64,000 nt of DNA from Streptomyces sp. HUAS CB01 (GTDB lineage: Bacteria > Actinomycetota > Actinomycetes > Streptomycetales > Streptomycetaceae): the NCBI RefSeq assembly GCF_030406905.1, contig NZ_CP129137.1, forward strand, positions 4,608,001 to 4,672,000, written 5' to 3'. Position numbers and translations under genes: made by a program. Positions 17,222 through 25,727 of this stretch are shown here, in pieces; within the stretch, counting starts at the first letter, position 1; each line of letters opens with the position of its first letter. Below the pieces are notes generated by a model. That model searched no databases. It had not been told where the DNA came from and worked only from the letters and a program-made list of their open reading frames with translations.

Positions 17222-17878
17222 TCAGTTGCCCGCGACCGCCTTCACCGCCACCGTGACCGGCACGTTGCCGCTGACCAGTTCGAGGACCAGCCCCGCCGTC
17301 GCCGACGTCTCCAGCAGTTCCGCGATCACCGCGGCCACGTCGTCCCGGGGGATCGTCCCCCGCCCGGTGTGGGCCTCCAGCCGGACCAGCCCGGTGCCGG
17401 CGTCGTTCGTCAGCATGCCGGGGCGCAGGATCGTCCAGTCCAGGGCGTCCTTGCTCCTGATGTAGGCGTCCGCCTCGCCCTTCATCCGCTGGTAGACGTC
17501 GAACACGTCGTCGCCCCGGTGCTCGGGGTCGGCGCCCATGGACGAGACGACGATGTGCCGCCGCACACGGGCCCGTTCGGCCGCGTCGGCGAAGAGGACC
17601 GCGGCGTCCCGGTCCACCGTCCTCTTCCGTTCGGTACCGCTGCCCGGCCCGGCCCCCGCCGCGAACACCGCGCCGTCCGCGCCCTGGAGCACCGCCGCTA
17701 CCTCCTCCACCGAGGCGGACTCCAGGTCCAGCAGGCACGGTTCCGCACCGGCCTCCCGCAGGTCGTCCCCGTGCTCCGGTTTCCGGATGACGCCCACCGG
17801 CTCGTGCCCGCTCGCCGCGAGCAGCCGCGCCAGGCGCATCGCGATCTGGCCGTGTCCTCCTGCGATGACTATGCGCAT
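17222..17878 (-). CDS. NAD(P)-binding epimerase/reductase-like protein
   Basis: 218 residues, a single Rossmann-fold domain of the atypical short-chain dehydrogenase (NmrA/YwnB-like) type. MRIVIAGGHGQIAMRLARLL carries the GGxGxxA dinucleotide motif; HIVVSSMGAD is the strand with the usual active-site serine; LDWTILRPGMLTNDAGTG is the conserved NmrA-like substrate-side segment. No classical YxxxK triad is evident, so it may sense or bind NAD(P) rather than catalyse. Start at ATG 17878 with GGGAG upstream. It sits alone, 104 bp from the amidohydrolase on the same strand. Confidence 0.9.
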   Translation of the reverse strand: MRIVIAGGHGQIAMRLARLLAASGHEPVGVIRKPEHGDDLREAGAEPCLLDLESASVEEVAAVLQGADGAVFAAGAGPGSGTERKRTVDRDAAVLFADAAERARVRRHIVVSSMGADPEHRGDDVFDVYQRMKGEADAYIRSKDALDWTILRPGMLTNDAGTGLVRLEAHTGRGTIPRDDVAAVIAELLETSATAGLVLELVSGNVPVTVAVKAVAGN

Positions 17879-17982
17879 GCTCCCGACCGTACGCCCGTCC
17901 CCCGTCGGACGCGCGCGACGGCCGTGGGCCCGGGCGCCCTTTTCGGCCACCGCCCGGGCAGGGTTCCGTCCCGCCCCGTCTG

Positions 17983-19230
17983 TCAGGGCCTCGGGTCGGG
18001 CCGCCCCTGCCGGGGCAGCTCCAGCGCCACCGCGGCGGCCGAGTCGCAGTACTCCCGTACCGCGCTGGTCCGGGCCACCACGCGTCCCCGGTGGATGACG
18101 ATCCGGCTGTACGCCAGGGAGAGGACGCCCGCGAGCCGTTCGCCCCGCACCGCGAGGAGTTCGGCGGGGAAGCCGGCCTCCACCCGTACCTCCGGCAGGC
18201 CCATCGCCGCCCGTGCCGCCGCGCTGACCGCGTCGTACGCGTCCGGGACCCGCAGCCCGCCCTGGGAGGCGAGCAGGAAGGCCGCCTCCAGCGGGTCGCC
18301 GCGGCCCACCGGATTCGTCACGTCCCGCATCGCGCCGCTGCCCGCCGCGACGGGTACTCCCGCCGCCCGCAGCAGCCGTACGGGAGCGACGCCCCTCAGT
18401 TCGGAGCCCGCGCAGCCGCCCTGCGGCAGGCAGACGACCGTGACCCCGGCCGCCGCCAGCTGGTCGGCCGTCCGGGACGCCACGTCGGCGGGCAGCCGGG
18501 CCAGTCCGGCGCAGGGACCGATCGACACACCGGGGCGCAGTCCCCCCGCCATGGCGGCGAGCCGGGCCAGCCGCGCCGGATCGTCGCCGTCCGTGTGGAG
18601 GTCGACGGGGCAGCCGTGCTCCGCGGCCGCCTCGAGCACCGCCTCCGTGTACCCGGTCGGATCCGGGTCGGCGTCGGGACTGCCGCCCACCACCGACGCG
18701 CCCGTCTTCAGCGCGTCCCGCAGCATCGCCAGGCCGTCCGCGCCCGCCACGCCGGTGAGCAGCCGGGGTACGGCGACGGTGGTCACCTCGGCGAGCCCGC
18801 GCAGCGCCCGCCGCGCCTCCAGTACGGCCTCCAGCGGGCCGAGCCCCTGCACATCGCCGATGCGCACGTGCGAGCGCAGCGCCGTCGCCCCGTGCCCGAG
18901 CTGGAGCAGCGCGGCCTCGGTGGCCCGCCGCTGCACGTCCTCCGTGGCGTACGACACGGGCCCCTCCGGCGCGAGCGCGGTGAGCGCGGTGTCGGCGTGG
19001 GCGTGCGGTTCGGCGGGAGCGGGCAGCAGCAGGTAGCCGCCGAGGTCCACGCGGGCGGAGTGGGTCCTCGGTACGGCGCTGAGGCTGCCGGCGGTGCCGA
19101 CGGCCTCGATGCGCGTGCCGCTCAGCCGCACGTCCACCGTGCGGCCGTCGGTGAGCCGGGCGCCGCACAGGAGCAGCGTGGTGCTGTCTGCGGTGGCGCC
19201 GTCGGGCGGCTGCGCCTGGCTGTCGGGCAT
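17983..19230 (-). CDS. Amidohydrolase-superfamily protein, possibly lacking metal ligands
   Basis: 415 residues, cytosine-deaminase-like branch: small beta domain first, then a TIM barrel. The first metal motif is present as HAHAD (His76, His78), and His212 lies in VDLHTD. The later positions look wrong: where relatives have a His in VSHCxAL this protein reads SIGPCAGL (Pro239), and where the catalytic/metal Asp follows GS(A)D it reads AAGSGAMRD (Gly299). If aligned correctly, two metal-site residues are missing, so the reaction may be lost or changed. The flanking NPVGRGDPLEAA is conserved in the family. AGGAG precedes the ATG. Substrate unknown. Confidence 0.85.
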   Translation of the reverse strand: MPDSQAQPPDGATADSTTLLLCGARLTDGRTVDVRLSGTRIEAVGTAGSLSAVPRTHSARVDLGGYLLLPAPAEPHAHADTALTALAPEGPVSYATEDVQRRATEAALLQLGHGATALRSHVRIGDVQGLGPLEAVLEARRALRGLAEVTTVAVPRLLTGVAGADGLAMLRDALKTGASVVGGSPDADPDPTGYTEAVLEAAAEHGCPVDLHTDGDDPARLARLAAMAGGLRPGVSIGPCAGLARLPADVASRTADQLAAAGVTVVCLPQGGCAGSELRGVAPVRLLRAAGVPVAAGSGAMRDVTNPVGRGDPLEAAFLLASQGGLRVPDAYDAVSAAARAAMGLPEVRVEAGFPAELLAVRGERLAGVLSLAYSRIVIHRGRVVARTSAVREYCDSAAAVALELPRQGRPDPRP

Positions 19231-19477
19231 CGCGCTCCTGAGGGGCGGGGGAGTGGCCTGCGGGCGGCCTGCGGGACGATCAAGATCACCCGGCGTGAGC
19301 CGAGCCTAGGGGCGCCCCGACCGCGCATCGAGGAGGAGCGCAATAGTCGTACCGGTGTGACCACGAGTGGCGTACGGCGACGCGCGGGGCGACGGGACCG
19401 GTGGCGTCCCGTGAGGCGGCCGGGAGGCGGCTCCGCCGGTACGCGACGAAGGCGGCCAACGTGGCCCGTAAACGGAT

Positions 19478-19507
19478 TTGGGCGATCGGCGGCCGACCGT
19501 GTAATGT
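19478..19507 (+). promoter_or_regulatory. Promoter of tRNA-Thr/tRNA-Met/rpmG
   Basis: TTGGGC and TAATGT separated by 18 bases, 12 bases before the tRNA. The 11-mer GTAATGTCTTC at the -10 box is identical to that of the S10 operon promoter at 50709. The rest of the 288-base gap from the amidohydrolase shows nothing else. Confidence 0.7.
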
Positions 19508-19518
19508 CTTCATCGCTC

Positions 19519-19591
19519 GCCCCAATAGCTCAGTCGGCAGAGCGTCTCCATGGTAAGGAGAAGGTCTACGGTTCGATTCCGTATTGGGGCT
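19519..19591 (+). tRNA. tRNA-Thr (anticodon GGT)
   Basis: Standard cloverleaf: acceptor GCCCCAA/TTGGGGC, anticodon stem TCTCC/GGAGA with loop ATGGTAA, T arm TACGG-TTCGATT-CCGTA. Discriminator base T; CCA not encoded. Confidence 0.97.
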
Positions 19592-19638
19592 CTGATGTTG
19601 GATGATCCTCGCCCTCGGGCGAGGGGATCCGGCATCGA

Positions 19639-19711
19639 AGCGGTGTAGCTCAGTCGGTAGAGCAAGCGGCTCATAATCGCTGTGTCACCGGTTCAAGTCC
19701 GGTCACCGCTA
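19639..19711 (+). tRNA. tRNA-Met, elongator (anticodon CAT)
   Basis: Cloverleaf with acceptor AGCGGTG/CACCGCT (A1-T72 pair, unlike the initiator's mismatch), anticodon loop CTCATAA and T arm ACCGG-TTCAAGT-CCGGT. A tRNA-Ile precursor with a modified CAT is less likely given the elongator-like body. 47 bases after tRNA-Thr, likely co-transcribed. Confidence 0.93.
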
Positions 19712-19797
19712 CAGACAGTAGCCGATTGTGGGGTCGGTCCTCCGATCGGCTACTCTTTTCTGCGTTCAATCCGTCCATCCGTCCAAGGAGCACTCAC

Positions 19798-19962
19798 GTG
19801 GCTGCCACCGACGTCCGCCCGAAGATCACGCTGGCCTGCGTGGAGTGCAAGGAGCGGAACTACATCACCAAGAAGAACCGGCGCAACAACCCGGACCGTC
19901 TTGAGATGAAGAAGCACTGCCCGCGCTGCAACGCGCACACCGCGCACCGCGAGACGCGCTGA
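19798..19962 (+). CDS. rpmG: 50S ribosomal protein L33, zinc-binding form
   Basis: 54-residue large-subunit protein. Both Cys pairs are present (CVEC and CPRC), so this is the zinc-containing C+ paralogue rather than the zinc-free form made under zinc starvation. GTG start 5 bases after AAGGAG; upstream in-frame ATG ignored. It lies right behind tRNA-Thr and tRNA-Met, a conserved arrangement in streptomycetes. Confidence 0.97.
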   Translation: MAATDVRPKITLACVECKERNYITKKNRRNNPDRLEMKKHCPRCNAHTAHRETR

Positions 19963-20082
19963 ATCAGGCTCGTATGCGAGGCCGTCCCCACCCGGGGGCG
20001 GCCTCGTGTCGTTTGTCGCGGGGTTACCGGCAAGTGTTCCGGTGGCACCGGCCAGGAATGGAAACCAGGAGGTAGCGAGTCC

Positions 20083-20535
20083 ATGGCGCTCGACCAGTCC
20101 TTCGTGGGGCGGACCTATCCGCCCACCGCGCCGTACGAGGTCGGCCGGGAGAAGATCCGGGAGTTCGCGGAGGCGATCGGTGACGCCAACCCCGCCTACA
20201 CGGACCCCGAAGCCGCGAAGCAGTTCGGCCACTCGGACGTGATCGCCCCGCCGACCTTCGTGTTCGCCATCACGTTCAAGGCGGCGGGACAGGTCGTCGA
20301 GGATCCGCAGCTCGGCCTGGACTACAGCCGTGTCGTGCACGGCGACCAGAAGTTCGCGTACACCCGCCCCGTACGGGCGGGGGACCGGCTGACGGTCACC
20401 TCCACGATCGAGGCCGTCAAGTCGCTCGCGGGCAACGACATCCTGGACATCCGCGGCGAGGTGCACGACGAGGCCGGGGAGCACGTCGTCACCGCGTGGA
20501 CCAAGCTGGTGGCGCGAGCCGCCGAGGAGGGCTGA
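20083..20535 (+). CDS. MaoC-like dehydratase, non-catalytic partner subunit (HadA-like)
   Basis: 150-residue hot-dog fold protein of the FAS1-like MaoC N-terminal family (UPF0336). It matches the HadA partner of (3R)-hydroxyacyl dehydratases: starts MALDQSFVGRTYPPTAPYEV, includes AIGDANPAY, where the catalytic His of the hydratase motif is missing, and IAPPTFVFAITF. It presumably binds the acyl chain while the next gene supplies the active site. AGGAGG upstream; four bases separate it from the following MaoC gene, so they form an operon. Confidence 0.9.
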   Translation: MALDQSFVGRTYPPTAPYEVGREKIREFAEAIGDANPAYTDPEAAKQFGHSDVIAPPTFVFAITFKAAGQVVEDPQLGLDYSRVVHGDQKFAYTRPVRAGDRLTVTSTIEAVKSLAGNDILDIRGEVHDEAGEHVVTAWTKLVARAAEEG

Positions 20536-20539
20536 TCCG

Positions 20540-20968
20540 ATGGCGGCGAAAATCACATACGAGGACGTCGAGGTCGGCACCGAACTGCCGCCGCAGACCT
20601 TCCCGGTGACCCGGGCGACGCTGGTGCGGTACGCGGGCGCCTCCGGGGACTTCAACCCGATCCACTGGAACGAGAAGTTCGCCAAGGAGGTCGGCCTGCC
20701 GGACGTGATCGCGCACGGCATGTTCACGATGGCCGAGGCGGCGCGCGTGGTGACCGACTGGACGGGCGACCCGGCCGCGGTCGTCGAGTACGGGGTCCGC
20801 TTCACCAAGCCGGTGGTCGTGCCCGACGACGACCGGGGCGCGGTCATCGAGGTCAGCGGCAAGGTCGCGGCCAAGCTGGACGACAACCGGGTGCGCGTGG
20901 ACCTGACGGCGGTGTCGGCGGGCCAGAAGGTGCTCGGGATGTCCCGGGCGGTCGTCCGCCTCGCCTGA
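20540..20968 (+). CDS. MaoC-like (R)-specific enoyl hydratase, catalytic subunit (HadB-like)
   Basis: 142-residue hot-dog fold enzyme. The hydratase 2 motif is intact: YAGASGDFNPIHW with Asp37 and His42 as the catalytic pair. It should interconvert (3R)-hydroxyacyl and trans-2-enoyl thioesters, probably as a heterodimer with the preceding protein, in fatty-acid or related lipid synthesis. Cytosolic, no signal. A terminator hairpin follows 14 bases later. Confidence 0.92.
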   Translation: MAAKITYEDVEVGTELPPQTFPVTRATLVRYAGASGDFNPIHWNEKFAKEVGLPDVIAHGMFTMAEAARVVTDWTGDPAAVVEYGVRFTKPVVVPDDDRGAVIEVSGKVAAKLDDNRVRVDLTAVSAGQKVLGMSRAVVRLA

Positions 20969-20981
20969 GACCATCGCCCCT

Positions 20982-21013
20982 GCGCCCCGGAGCTTCCCAC
21001 GGCTCCGGGGCGC
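20982..21013 (+). terminator. Terminator of the MaoC pair
   Basis: GCGCCCCGGAGC pairs perfectly with GCTCCGGGGCGC (12 bp) around an 8-base loop. The next 320 bases up to the murB promoter show no supported gene. Confidence 0.85.
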
Positions 21014-21333
21014 ACGTGCTCCGCGACTCCCGCCGCCCGGTGACGCGGCGGCCGGACGGAGTTCCGGCCGCGGCCCGGGACGAGCCGGGTCCGGTCCCGT
21101 CTGCCGGCCGCGGCGCTGGAGTGCGCCGGGGCTCCCGGCCTCCCCGTGCGCGGCGGGACCGGCATGCCCGGCCTGACCGGGTGGACGAGAGCGGGACCGG
21201 CGTGCACGACGCGGAAGGCGGCGTGAGACCGGACACATCCCGTAGCGCGACCCTTCCCCCTCCCGCGCCGACACATCCGCCGGGCCGCGCCGCGACGCAG
21301 TCCCGCCCCCGATCCGGCGGATCCGGCCGCTCC

Positions 21334-21361
21334 CTGACCGGGACGGCCCGGACCGTACCCT
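21334..21361 (+). promoter_or_regulatory. Putative murB promoter, leaderless layout
   Basis: CTGACC and TACCCT are 16 bases apart, and the GTG start of murB begins 8 bases after the -10 box, where the first transcribed base would be expected. No ribosome binding site separates them. Confidence 0.55.
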
Positions 21362-21368
21362 TGTCCCC

Positions 21369-22424
21369 GTGCTGGAACTCCATGACGCTCCCCTCGCCCC
21401 GCTGACCACCTTCCGACTGGGTGGTCCGGCCACCCGTCTCGTCACGGCCACGACCGACGACGAGGTGATCGCCGCCGTCCGCGAGGCGGACGCGGCCGGC
21501 ACGCCGCTGCTGCTCATCGGCGGCGGCAGCAACCTGGTGATCGGGGACAAGGGGTTCGACGGCACGGCCCTGCGCATCGCCACCACCGGCTTCCGCCTGG
21601 AGGGGGAGGAGCTGGAACTCGCCGCGGGCGAGGTGTGGACCGACGCCGTGGCCCGCACCGTCGAGGCCGGACTCGCCGGCCTGGAATGCCTCTCCGGCAT
21701 CCCCGGCTCGGCAGGCGCCACCCCGATCCAGAACGTCGGGGCGTACGGCCAGGAGGTGTCCAGCACCATCACCGAGGTCGTCGCCTACGACCGGCGCGGC
21801 GGCGGGACGGTCACCGTGCCGAACGCCGAATGCGGCTTCTCCTACCGCCACAGCCGCTTCAAGGCCGAGCCCGACCGTTACGTGGTGCTGCGCGTCCGGT
21901 TCCGGCTGGAGGACGCGGGCGGTCTGTCCGCACCCATCAGGTACGCCGAGACCGCGCGGGTGCTCGGCGTCGAGCCGGGCGACCGGGTGCCTGCGGCGGC
22001 GGCCCGCGAGGCGGTGCTGAAGCTGCGCGCCGGCAAGGGCATGGTGCTGGACCCCGAGGACCACGACACCTGGTCCGCCGGTTCCTTCTTCACCAACCCG
22101 ATCCTCACGGCCGCCGAGTACGAGACCTTCCTGGACCGGGTGAGGGAACGGCTCGGCGAGGACGTCACCCCGCCCGCCTACCCCGCCGGTGACGGGCACA
22201 CGAAGACCTCCGCCGCCTGGCTCATCGACAGGGCCGGCTTCACCAAGGGCTACGGCAGCGGCCCCGCCCGGATCTCCACCAAGCACACCCTGGCCCTCAC
22301 CAACCGCGGCGACGCCACCACCGAGGACCTCCTCGCGCTCGCCCGCGAGGTGGTCGCCGGGGTCCGCGACGCCTTCGGGGTCACCCTCGTCAACGAGCCG
22401 GTGACGGTCGGCGTCAGCCTCTGA
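21369..22424 (+). CDS. murB: UDP-N-acetylenolpyruvoylglucosamine reductase
   Basis: 351-residue FAD enzyme of peptidoglycan precursor synthesis, reducing UDP-GlcNAc-enolpyruvate to UDP-MurNAc with NADPH. FAD-binding segment PLLLIGGGSNLVIGDKGF (about 45-62), IPGSAGATPIQNVGAYGQEV, and the catalytic Ser in GSFFTNPIL. Length is that of the longer, type I enzyme. GTG start with no Shine-Dalgarno sequence but a -10 box just upstream, so translation may be leaderless. Single-gene unit. Confidence 0.96.
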   Translation: MLELHDAPLAPLTTFRLGGPATRLVTATTDDEVIAAVREADAAGTPLLLIGGGSNLVIGDKGFDGTALRIATTGFRLEGEELELAAGEVWTDAVARTVEAGLAGLECLSGIPGSAGATPIQNVGAYGQEVSSTITEVVAYDRRGGGTVTVPNAECGFSYRHSRFKAEPDRYVVLRVRFRLEDAGGLSAPIRYAETARVLGVEPGDRVPAAAAREAVLKLRAGKGMVLDPEDHDTWSAGSFFTNPILTAAEYETFLDRVRERLGEDVTPPAYPAGDGHTKTSAAWLIDRAGFTKGYGSGPARISTKHTLALTNRGDATTEDLLALAREVVAGVRDAFGVTLVNEPVTVGVSL

Positions 22425-22440
22425 GAACGCCCGGGGCGGC

Positions 22441-22458
22441 CCGCTCCCTCCGGAGCGG
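22441..22458. terminator. Hairpin between convergent murB and adenosine deaminase
   Basis: CCGCTCC and GGAGCGG form a 7-bp stem with a 4-base loop, 17 bases after the murB stop; could serve both strands. Confidence 0.5.
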
Positions 22459-22550
22459 TCCCGGGGCCGGCCCGCGACCTGCGGCGCCGTCACCCGCGGG
22501 CACGGGGACGACGCCACCCGGCGGCCGTCCCCCGCGCCGGGTCCGAGGGC

Positions 22551-23570
22551 TCAGTCCTTCAGCCACTCGTCGATCCCGGTGAGCAGACCGTCGCGCACGT
22601 CCTGCGGCGCCGCCGAGGCCCGCACCGACTGGCGGGCCAGCTCCGCCAGCTCCTCGTCGGTGAAGCCGTGGTGGCGCCGGGCGATCTCGTACTGGGCCGC
22701 CAGCCGCGAGCCGAAGAGCAGCGGGTCGTCCGCGCCCAGCGCCATCGGCACACCCGCGTCCCACAGCGTGCGCAGGGGTACGTCCTCGGGCTTCTCGTAG
22801 ACCCCGAGGGCCACGTTCGACGCGGGGCACACCTCGCAGGTCACACCGCGCTCCGCCAGCTTGCGCAGCAGCCGCGGGTCCTCGGCGGCGCGGACCCCGT
22901 GGCCGATCCTGGAGGCGTGGAGATCGTCCAGACAGTCCCGCACGGAGAACGGACCGGTCAGCTCGCCGCCGTGCGGGGCCGCCAGGAGACCGCCGTCACG
23001 GGCGATCGCGAACGCGCGGTCGAAGTCCCTCGCCATACCGCGGCGCTCGTCGTTGGACAGACCGAAGCCGACCACCCCGCGGTCGGCGTAGCGCACGGCG
23101 AGCCGCGCGAGCGTGCGGGCGTCCAGCGGATGCTTCATCCGGTTGGCGGCGACCACGACGCGCATCCCCAGCCCGGTCTCCCGCGCCGCCTCCTCCACGG
23201 AGTCGAGAATGATCTCCAGGGCGGGGATCAGCCCGCCGAGCATCGGGGCGTACGAGGTCGGGTCGACCTGGATCTCCAGCCAGCCGGAACCGTCCCTGAC
23301 GTCCTCCTGGGCCGTCTCCCGCACCAGCCTCCGGATGTCCTCCGGCTCGCGCAGACAGGACCGCGCCATGTCGTAGAGCCGCTGGAAGCGGAACCAGCCC
23401 CGCTCGTCCGTCGCCCGGAGCTTCGGCGGTTCGCCGCCGGTCAGCGCGTCGGGGAGGTGCACGCCGTGCTTGTCGGCGAGCTCCAGCAGGGTGCCGGGCC
23501 GCATCGACCCGGTGAAGTGCAGATGCAGATGGGCCTTGGGCAGCAGGCTGAGATCGCGTACTCGCTCCAT
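22551..23570 (-). CDS. add: Adenosine deaminase family protein
   Basis: 339-residue metal-dependent hydrolase converting adenosine (or a related nucleoside) to inosine and ammonia. HLHLHFTG supplies the first two metal His residues; the catalytic PHGGE and then IGHGVRAAED follow; GADDPLLFGS gives the last Asp ligand and its partner. In many relatives the first motif ends in (E/D)G; here it reads TG, seen in a sub-branch, so substrate may differ from plain adenosine. Start ATG has no clear ribosome binding site. Confidence 0.9.
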   Translation of the reverse strand: MERVRDLSLLPKAHLHLHFTGSMRPGTLLELADKHGVHLPDALTGGEPPKLRATDERGWFRFQRLYDMARSCLREPEDIRRLVRETAQEDVRDGSGWLEIQVDPTSYAPMLGGLIPALEIILDSVEEAARETGLGMRVVVAANRMKHPLDARTLARLAVRYADRGVVGFGLSNDERRGMARDFDRAFAIARDGGLLAAPHGGELTGPFSVRDCLDDLHASRIGHGVRAAEDPRLLRKLAERGVTCEVCPASNVALGVYEKPEDVPLRTLWDAGVPMALGADDPLLFGSRLAAQYEIARRHHGFTDEELAELARQSVRASAAPQDVRDGLLTGIDEWLKD

Positions 23571-23683
23571 TGAAGGATCTTGCCGCAGACACCGGCCGTC
23601 CGGCAGCCCCTTTCCCCGATCGGGTCCTTGCCCGAACGAAGAAACGTGTCGGAGGGGGCGCGCCCCAGCTGTCCGGACGCCGA

Positions 23684-23713
23684 GCGGGCCCCGGCCGTCC
23701 GGCCGGGGCCCGC
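23684..23713 (-). terminator. Terminator of the aminotransferase gene
   Basis: GCGGGCCCCGGCC and GGCCGGGGCCCGC form a 13-bp perfect stem with a 4-base loop, 43 bases beyond the aminotransferase stop on the minus strand. Confidence 0.75.
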
Positions 23714-23755
23714 CCCTCACTGCGTCCCGTCACTGCGTCCGGCGGGAACGGAACC

Positions 23756-24982
23756 TCAGTCCCGGGCCTCCGCCAGCAGCTTCTGCATCCGCGAGACGCC
23801 CTCGACCAGGTCCTCGTCGCCCAGCGCGTACGACAGCCGCAGGTAACCCGGCGTGCCGAACGCCTCGCCGGGGACGACCGCCACCTCGGCCTCGTCCAGG
23901 ATCAGCGCCGCGAGCTCCACGGAGGTCCGCGGCCGCTGCCCGCGGATCTCCTTGCCCAGCAGGCCCTTCACCGACGGGTACGCGTAGAAGGCGCCCTCGG
24001 GCTCCGGGCAGACCACGCCGTCGATCTCGTTGAGCATCCGCACGATGGTCTGCCGGCGGCGGTCGAACGCCTCACGCATCGTCGCTACGGCGTCCAGGTC
24101 GCCGGAGACCGCGGCGAGCGCCGCGACCTGCGCCACGTTCGAGACGTTGGAGGTGGCGTGCGACTGCAGGTTGGTCGCGGCCTTGACGACGTCCTTCGGG
24201 CCGACGATCCAGCCCACCCGCCAGCCGGTCATCGCGTACGTCTTCGCCACGCCGTTGACCACGATGCACTTGTCGCGCAGCTCGGGCACGACCGCGGGGA
24301 TCGAGGTGAACGCGGCGTCGCCGTAGACCAGGTGCTCGTAGATCTCGTCCGTCAGCACCCACAGACCGTGCTCGAGCGCCCAGCGGGCGATCGCCTCGGT
24401 GTCCGCCGCGCTGTAGACCGCGCCGGTCGGGTTGGACGGGGAGACGAACAGCACGACCTTCGTCTTCTCCGTGCGGGCCGCCTCCAGCTGCTCCACGGAG
24501 ACCCGGTAGCCGGTGGTCTCGTCCGCGACGACCTCCACCGGGACACCGCCGGCCAGCCGGATCGACTCCGGGTACGTCGTCCAGTACGGCGCCGGGACGA
24601 TGACCTCGTCGCCCGGGTCCAGGATCGCCGCGAAAGCCTCGTAGATCGCCTGCTTGCCGCCGTTGGTCACCAGCACCTGCGCCGGATCGACCTCGTAGCC
24701 CGAGTCGCGGAGCGTCTTCTCCGCGATCGCCTTCTTCAGCTCCGGCAGACCGCCGGCCGGGGTGTAGCGGTGGTACTTCGGGTTCTTGCAGGCCTCGATC
24801 GCGGCCTCGACGATGTAGTCCGGGGTCGGGAAGTCCGGCTCGCCCGCCCCGAAGCCGATCACCGGACGGCCGGCGGCCTTGAGGGCCTTGGCCTTGGCGT
24901 CGACGGCGAGGGTCGCGGACTCGGAGATCGCGCCGATACGGGCGGAGACCCGGCGCTCGGTGGGAGGAGTTGCAGCGCTCAT
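23756..24982 (-). CDS. aspC: PLP-dependent aspartate/aromatic aminotransferase (class I)
   Basis: 408-residue cytosolic transaminase. Class I fold: [17 protein letters not shown] near the start, [15 protein letters not shown] for phosphate binding, [11 protein letters not shown] (the conserved Asn), the PLP lysine in [15 protein letters not shown], and the C-terminal Arg in YLRLSYAL for the substrate carboxylate. It likely transfers amino groups from aspartate to 2-oxoglutarate. ATG at 24982 is used; an upstream in-frame ATG adds 12 residues unlike the family. The start is preceded by GATGGCCGT rather than a ribosome binding site. The symbol is by family, not proven specificity. Confidence 0.93.
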   Translation of the reverse strand: MSAATPPTERRVSARIGAISESATLAVDAKAKALKAAGRPVIGFGAGEPDFPTPDYIVEAAIEACKNPKYHRYTPAGGLPELKKAIAEKTLRDSGYEVDPAQVLVTNGGKQAIYEAFAAILDPGDEVIVPAPYWTTYPESIRLAGGVPVEVVADETTGYRVSVEQLEAARTEKTKVVLFVSPSNPTGAVYSAADTEAIARWALEHGLWVLTDEIYEHLVYGDAAFTSIPAVVPELRDKCIVVNGVAKTYAMTGWRVGWIVGPKDVVKAATNLQSHATSNVSNVAQVAALAAVSGDLDAVATMREAFDRRRQTIVRMLNEIDGVVCPEPEGAFYAYPSVKGLLGKEIRGQRPRTSVELAALILDEAEVAVVPGEAFGTPGYLRLSYALGDEDLVEGVSRMQKLLAEARD

Positions 24983-25186
24983 ACGGCCATCGTCCCAGAA
25001 CGCGGAGCGCCCGGGCACAGTGGTTTCGCGGGTCGGACGAGTGGCTGACAGGGTCCGGACAGAACGCGGACAGGAACCGCCCCGAAGCTATCTGTTCGAC
25101 GCACGGCTTCCGACCACGTACACTCACACGTCGTTGGCCCTCACGGACCACCACCGCCGATGCGGTAGGTTTGGGGGGAACCACAA

Positions 25187-25259
25187 AGGGTCGTAGCTCA
25201 ATTGGTAGAGCACTGGTCTCCAAAACCAGCGGTTGGGGGTTCAAGTCCCTCCGGCCCTG
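25187..25259 (+). tRNA. tRNA-Trp (anticodon CCA)
   Basis: Acceptor AGGGTCG/CGGCCCT, anticodon stem CTGGT/ACCAG with loop carrying CCA, T arm GGGGG-TTCAAGT-CCCTC. Discriminator G; CCA tail not encoded. A TAGGTT hexamer at 25166-25171 is a plausible -10 box. The tRNA-Trp then secE order is typical of actinomycetes. Confidence 0.97.
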
Positions 25260-25365
25260 CTACACACACCTTCGCCAGGATGTGTGCGCATGTACGTACT
25301 TCGATGCATAGCCGTGCGGCTCGACCGGGCGCGGCACGGCCACGACCCGGAATCAGGTGAGAGAC

Positions 25366-25653
25366 GTGACGGACGCCGTGGGCTCCATCGACATGCCTGA
25401 TGCCGAGGACGAGGCGCCCGAGTCCCGTAAGAAGACCCGTAAGGGTGGCAAGCGCGGGAAGAAGGGCCCCTTGGGCCGCCTCGCGCTGTTCTACCGGCAG
25501 GTCGTCGCCGAGCTGCGCAAGGTCGTCTGGCCCACGCGCAGCCAGCTGACCACGTACACGACCGTGGTGATCGTCTTCGTCGTCATCATGATCGGTCTTG
25601 TGACCGTGATCGACTATGGCTTCCAGGCAGCCGTCAAGTACGTCTTCGGCTGA
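25366..25653 (+). CDS. secE: Preprotein translocase subunit SecE
   Basis: 95-residue single-spanning subunit of the SecYEG channel. Basic cytosolic N-terminus ([13 protein letters not shown]), conserved amphipathic region [19 protein letters not shown], then one membrane helix ([16 protein letters not shown]). Two GTG starts are possible; the one at 25366 is preferred because AGGTGA precedes it and the protein then begins as in related species; 25357 would add three residues. Followed by a terminator-like hairpin before nusG. Confidence 0.93.
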   Translation: MTDAVGSIDMPDAEDEAPESRKKTRKGGKRGKKGPLGRLALFYRQVVAELRKVVWPTRSQLTTYTTVVIVFVVIMIGLVTVIDYGFQAAVKYVFG

Positions 25654-25663
25654 TCCCGCGGAG

Positions 25664-25685
25664 GGCGCCTGACCGGCGCCTTTTT
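25664..25685 (+). terminator. Terminator/attenuator between secE and nusG
   Basis: GGCGCC, 5-base loop, GGCGCC, then TTTTT. It is the only hairpin here with a clean T run outside the L1 terminator, placed 10 bases after secE, so it may lower nusG expression relative to secE. Confidence 0.7.
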
Positions 25686-25727
25686 CGCATGTTCCACCCC
25701 ATCTGTATCCAGGAAGAAGCAGCCACC

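Noticed and set aside
21016..21405. 129-codon frame before murB
   Set aside because: Low-complexity composition and overlaps the murB start in another frame.
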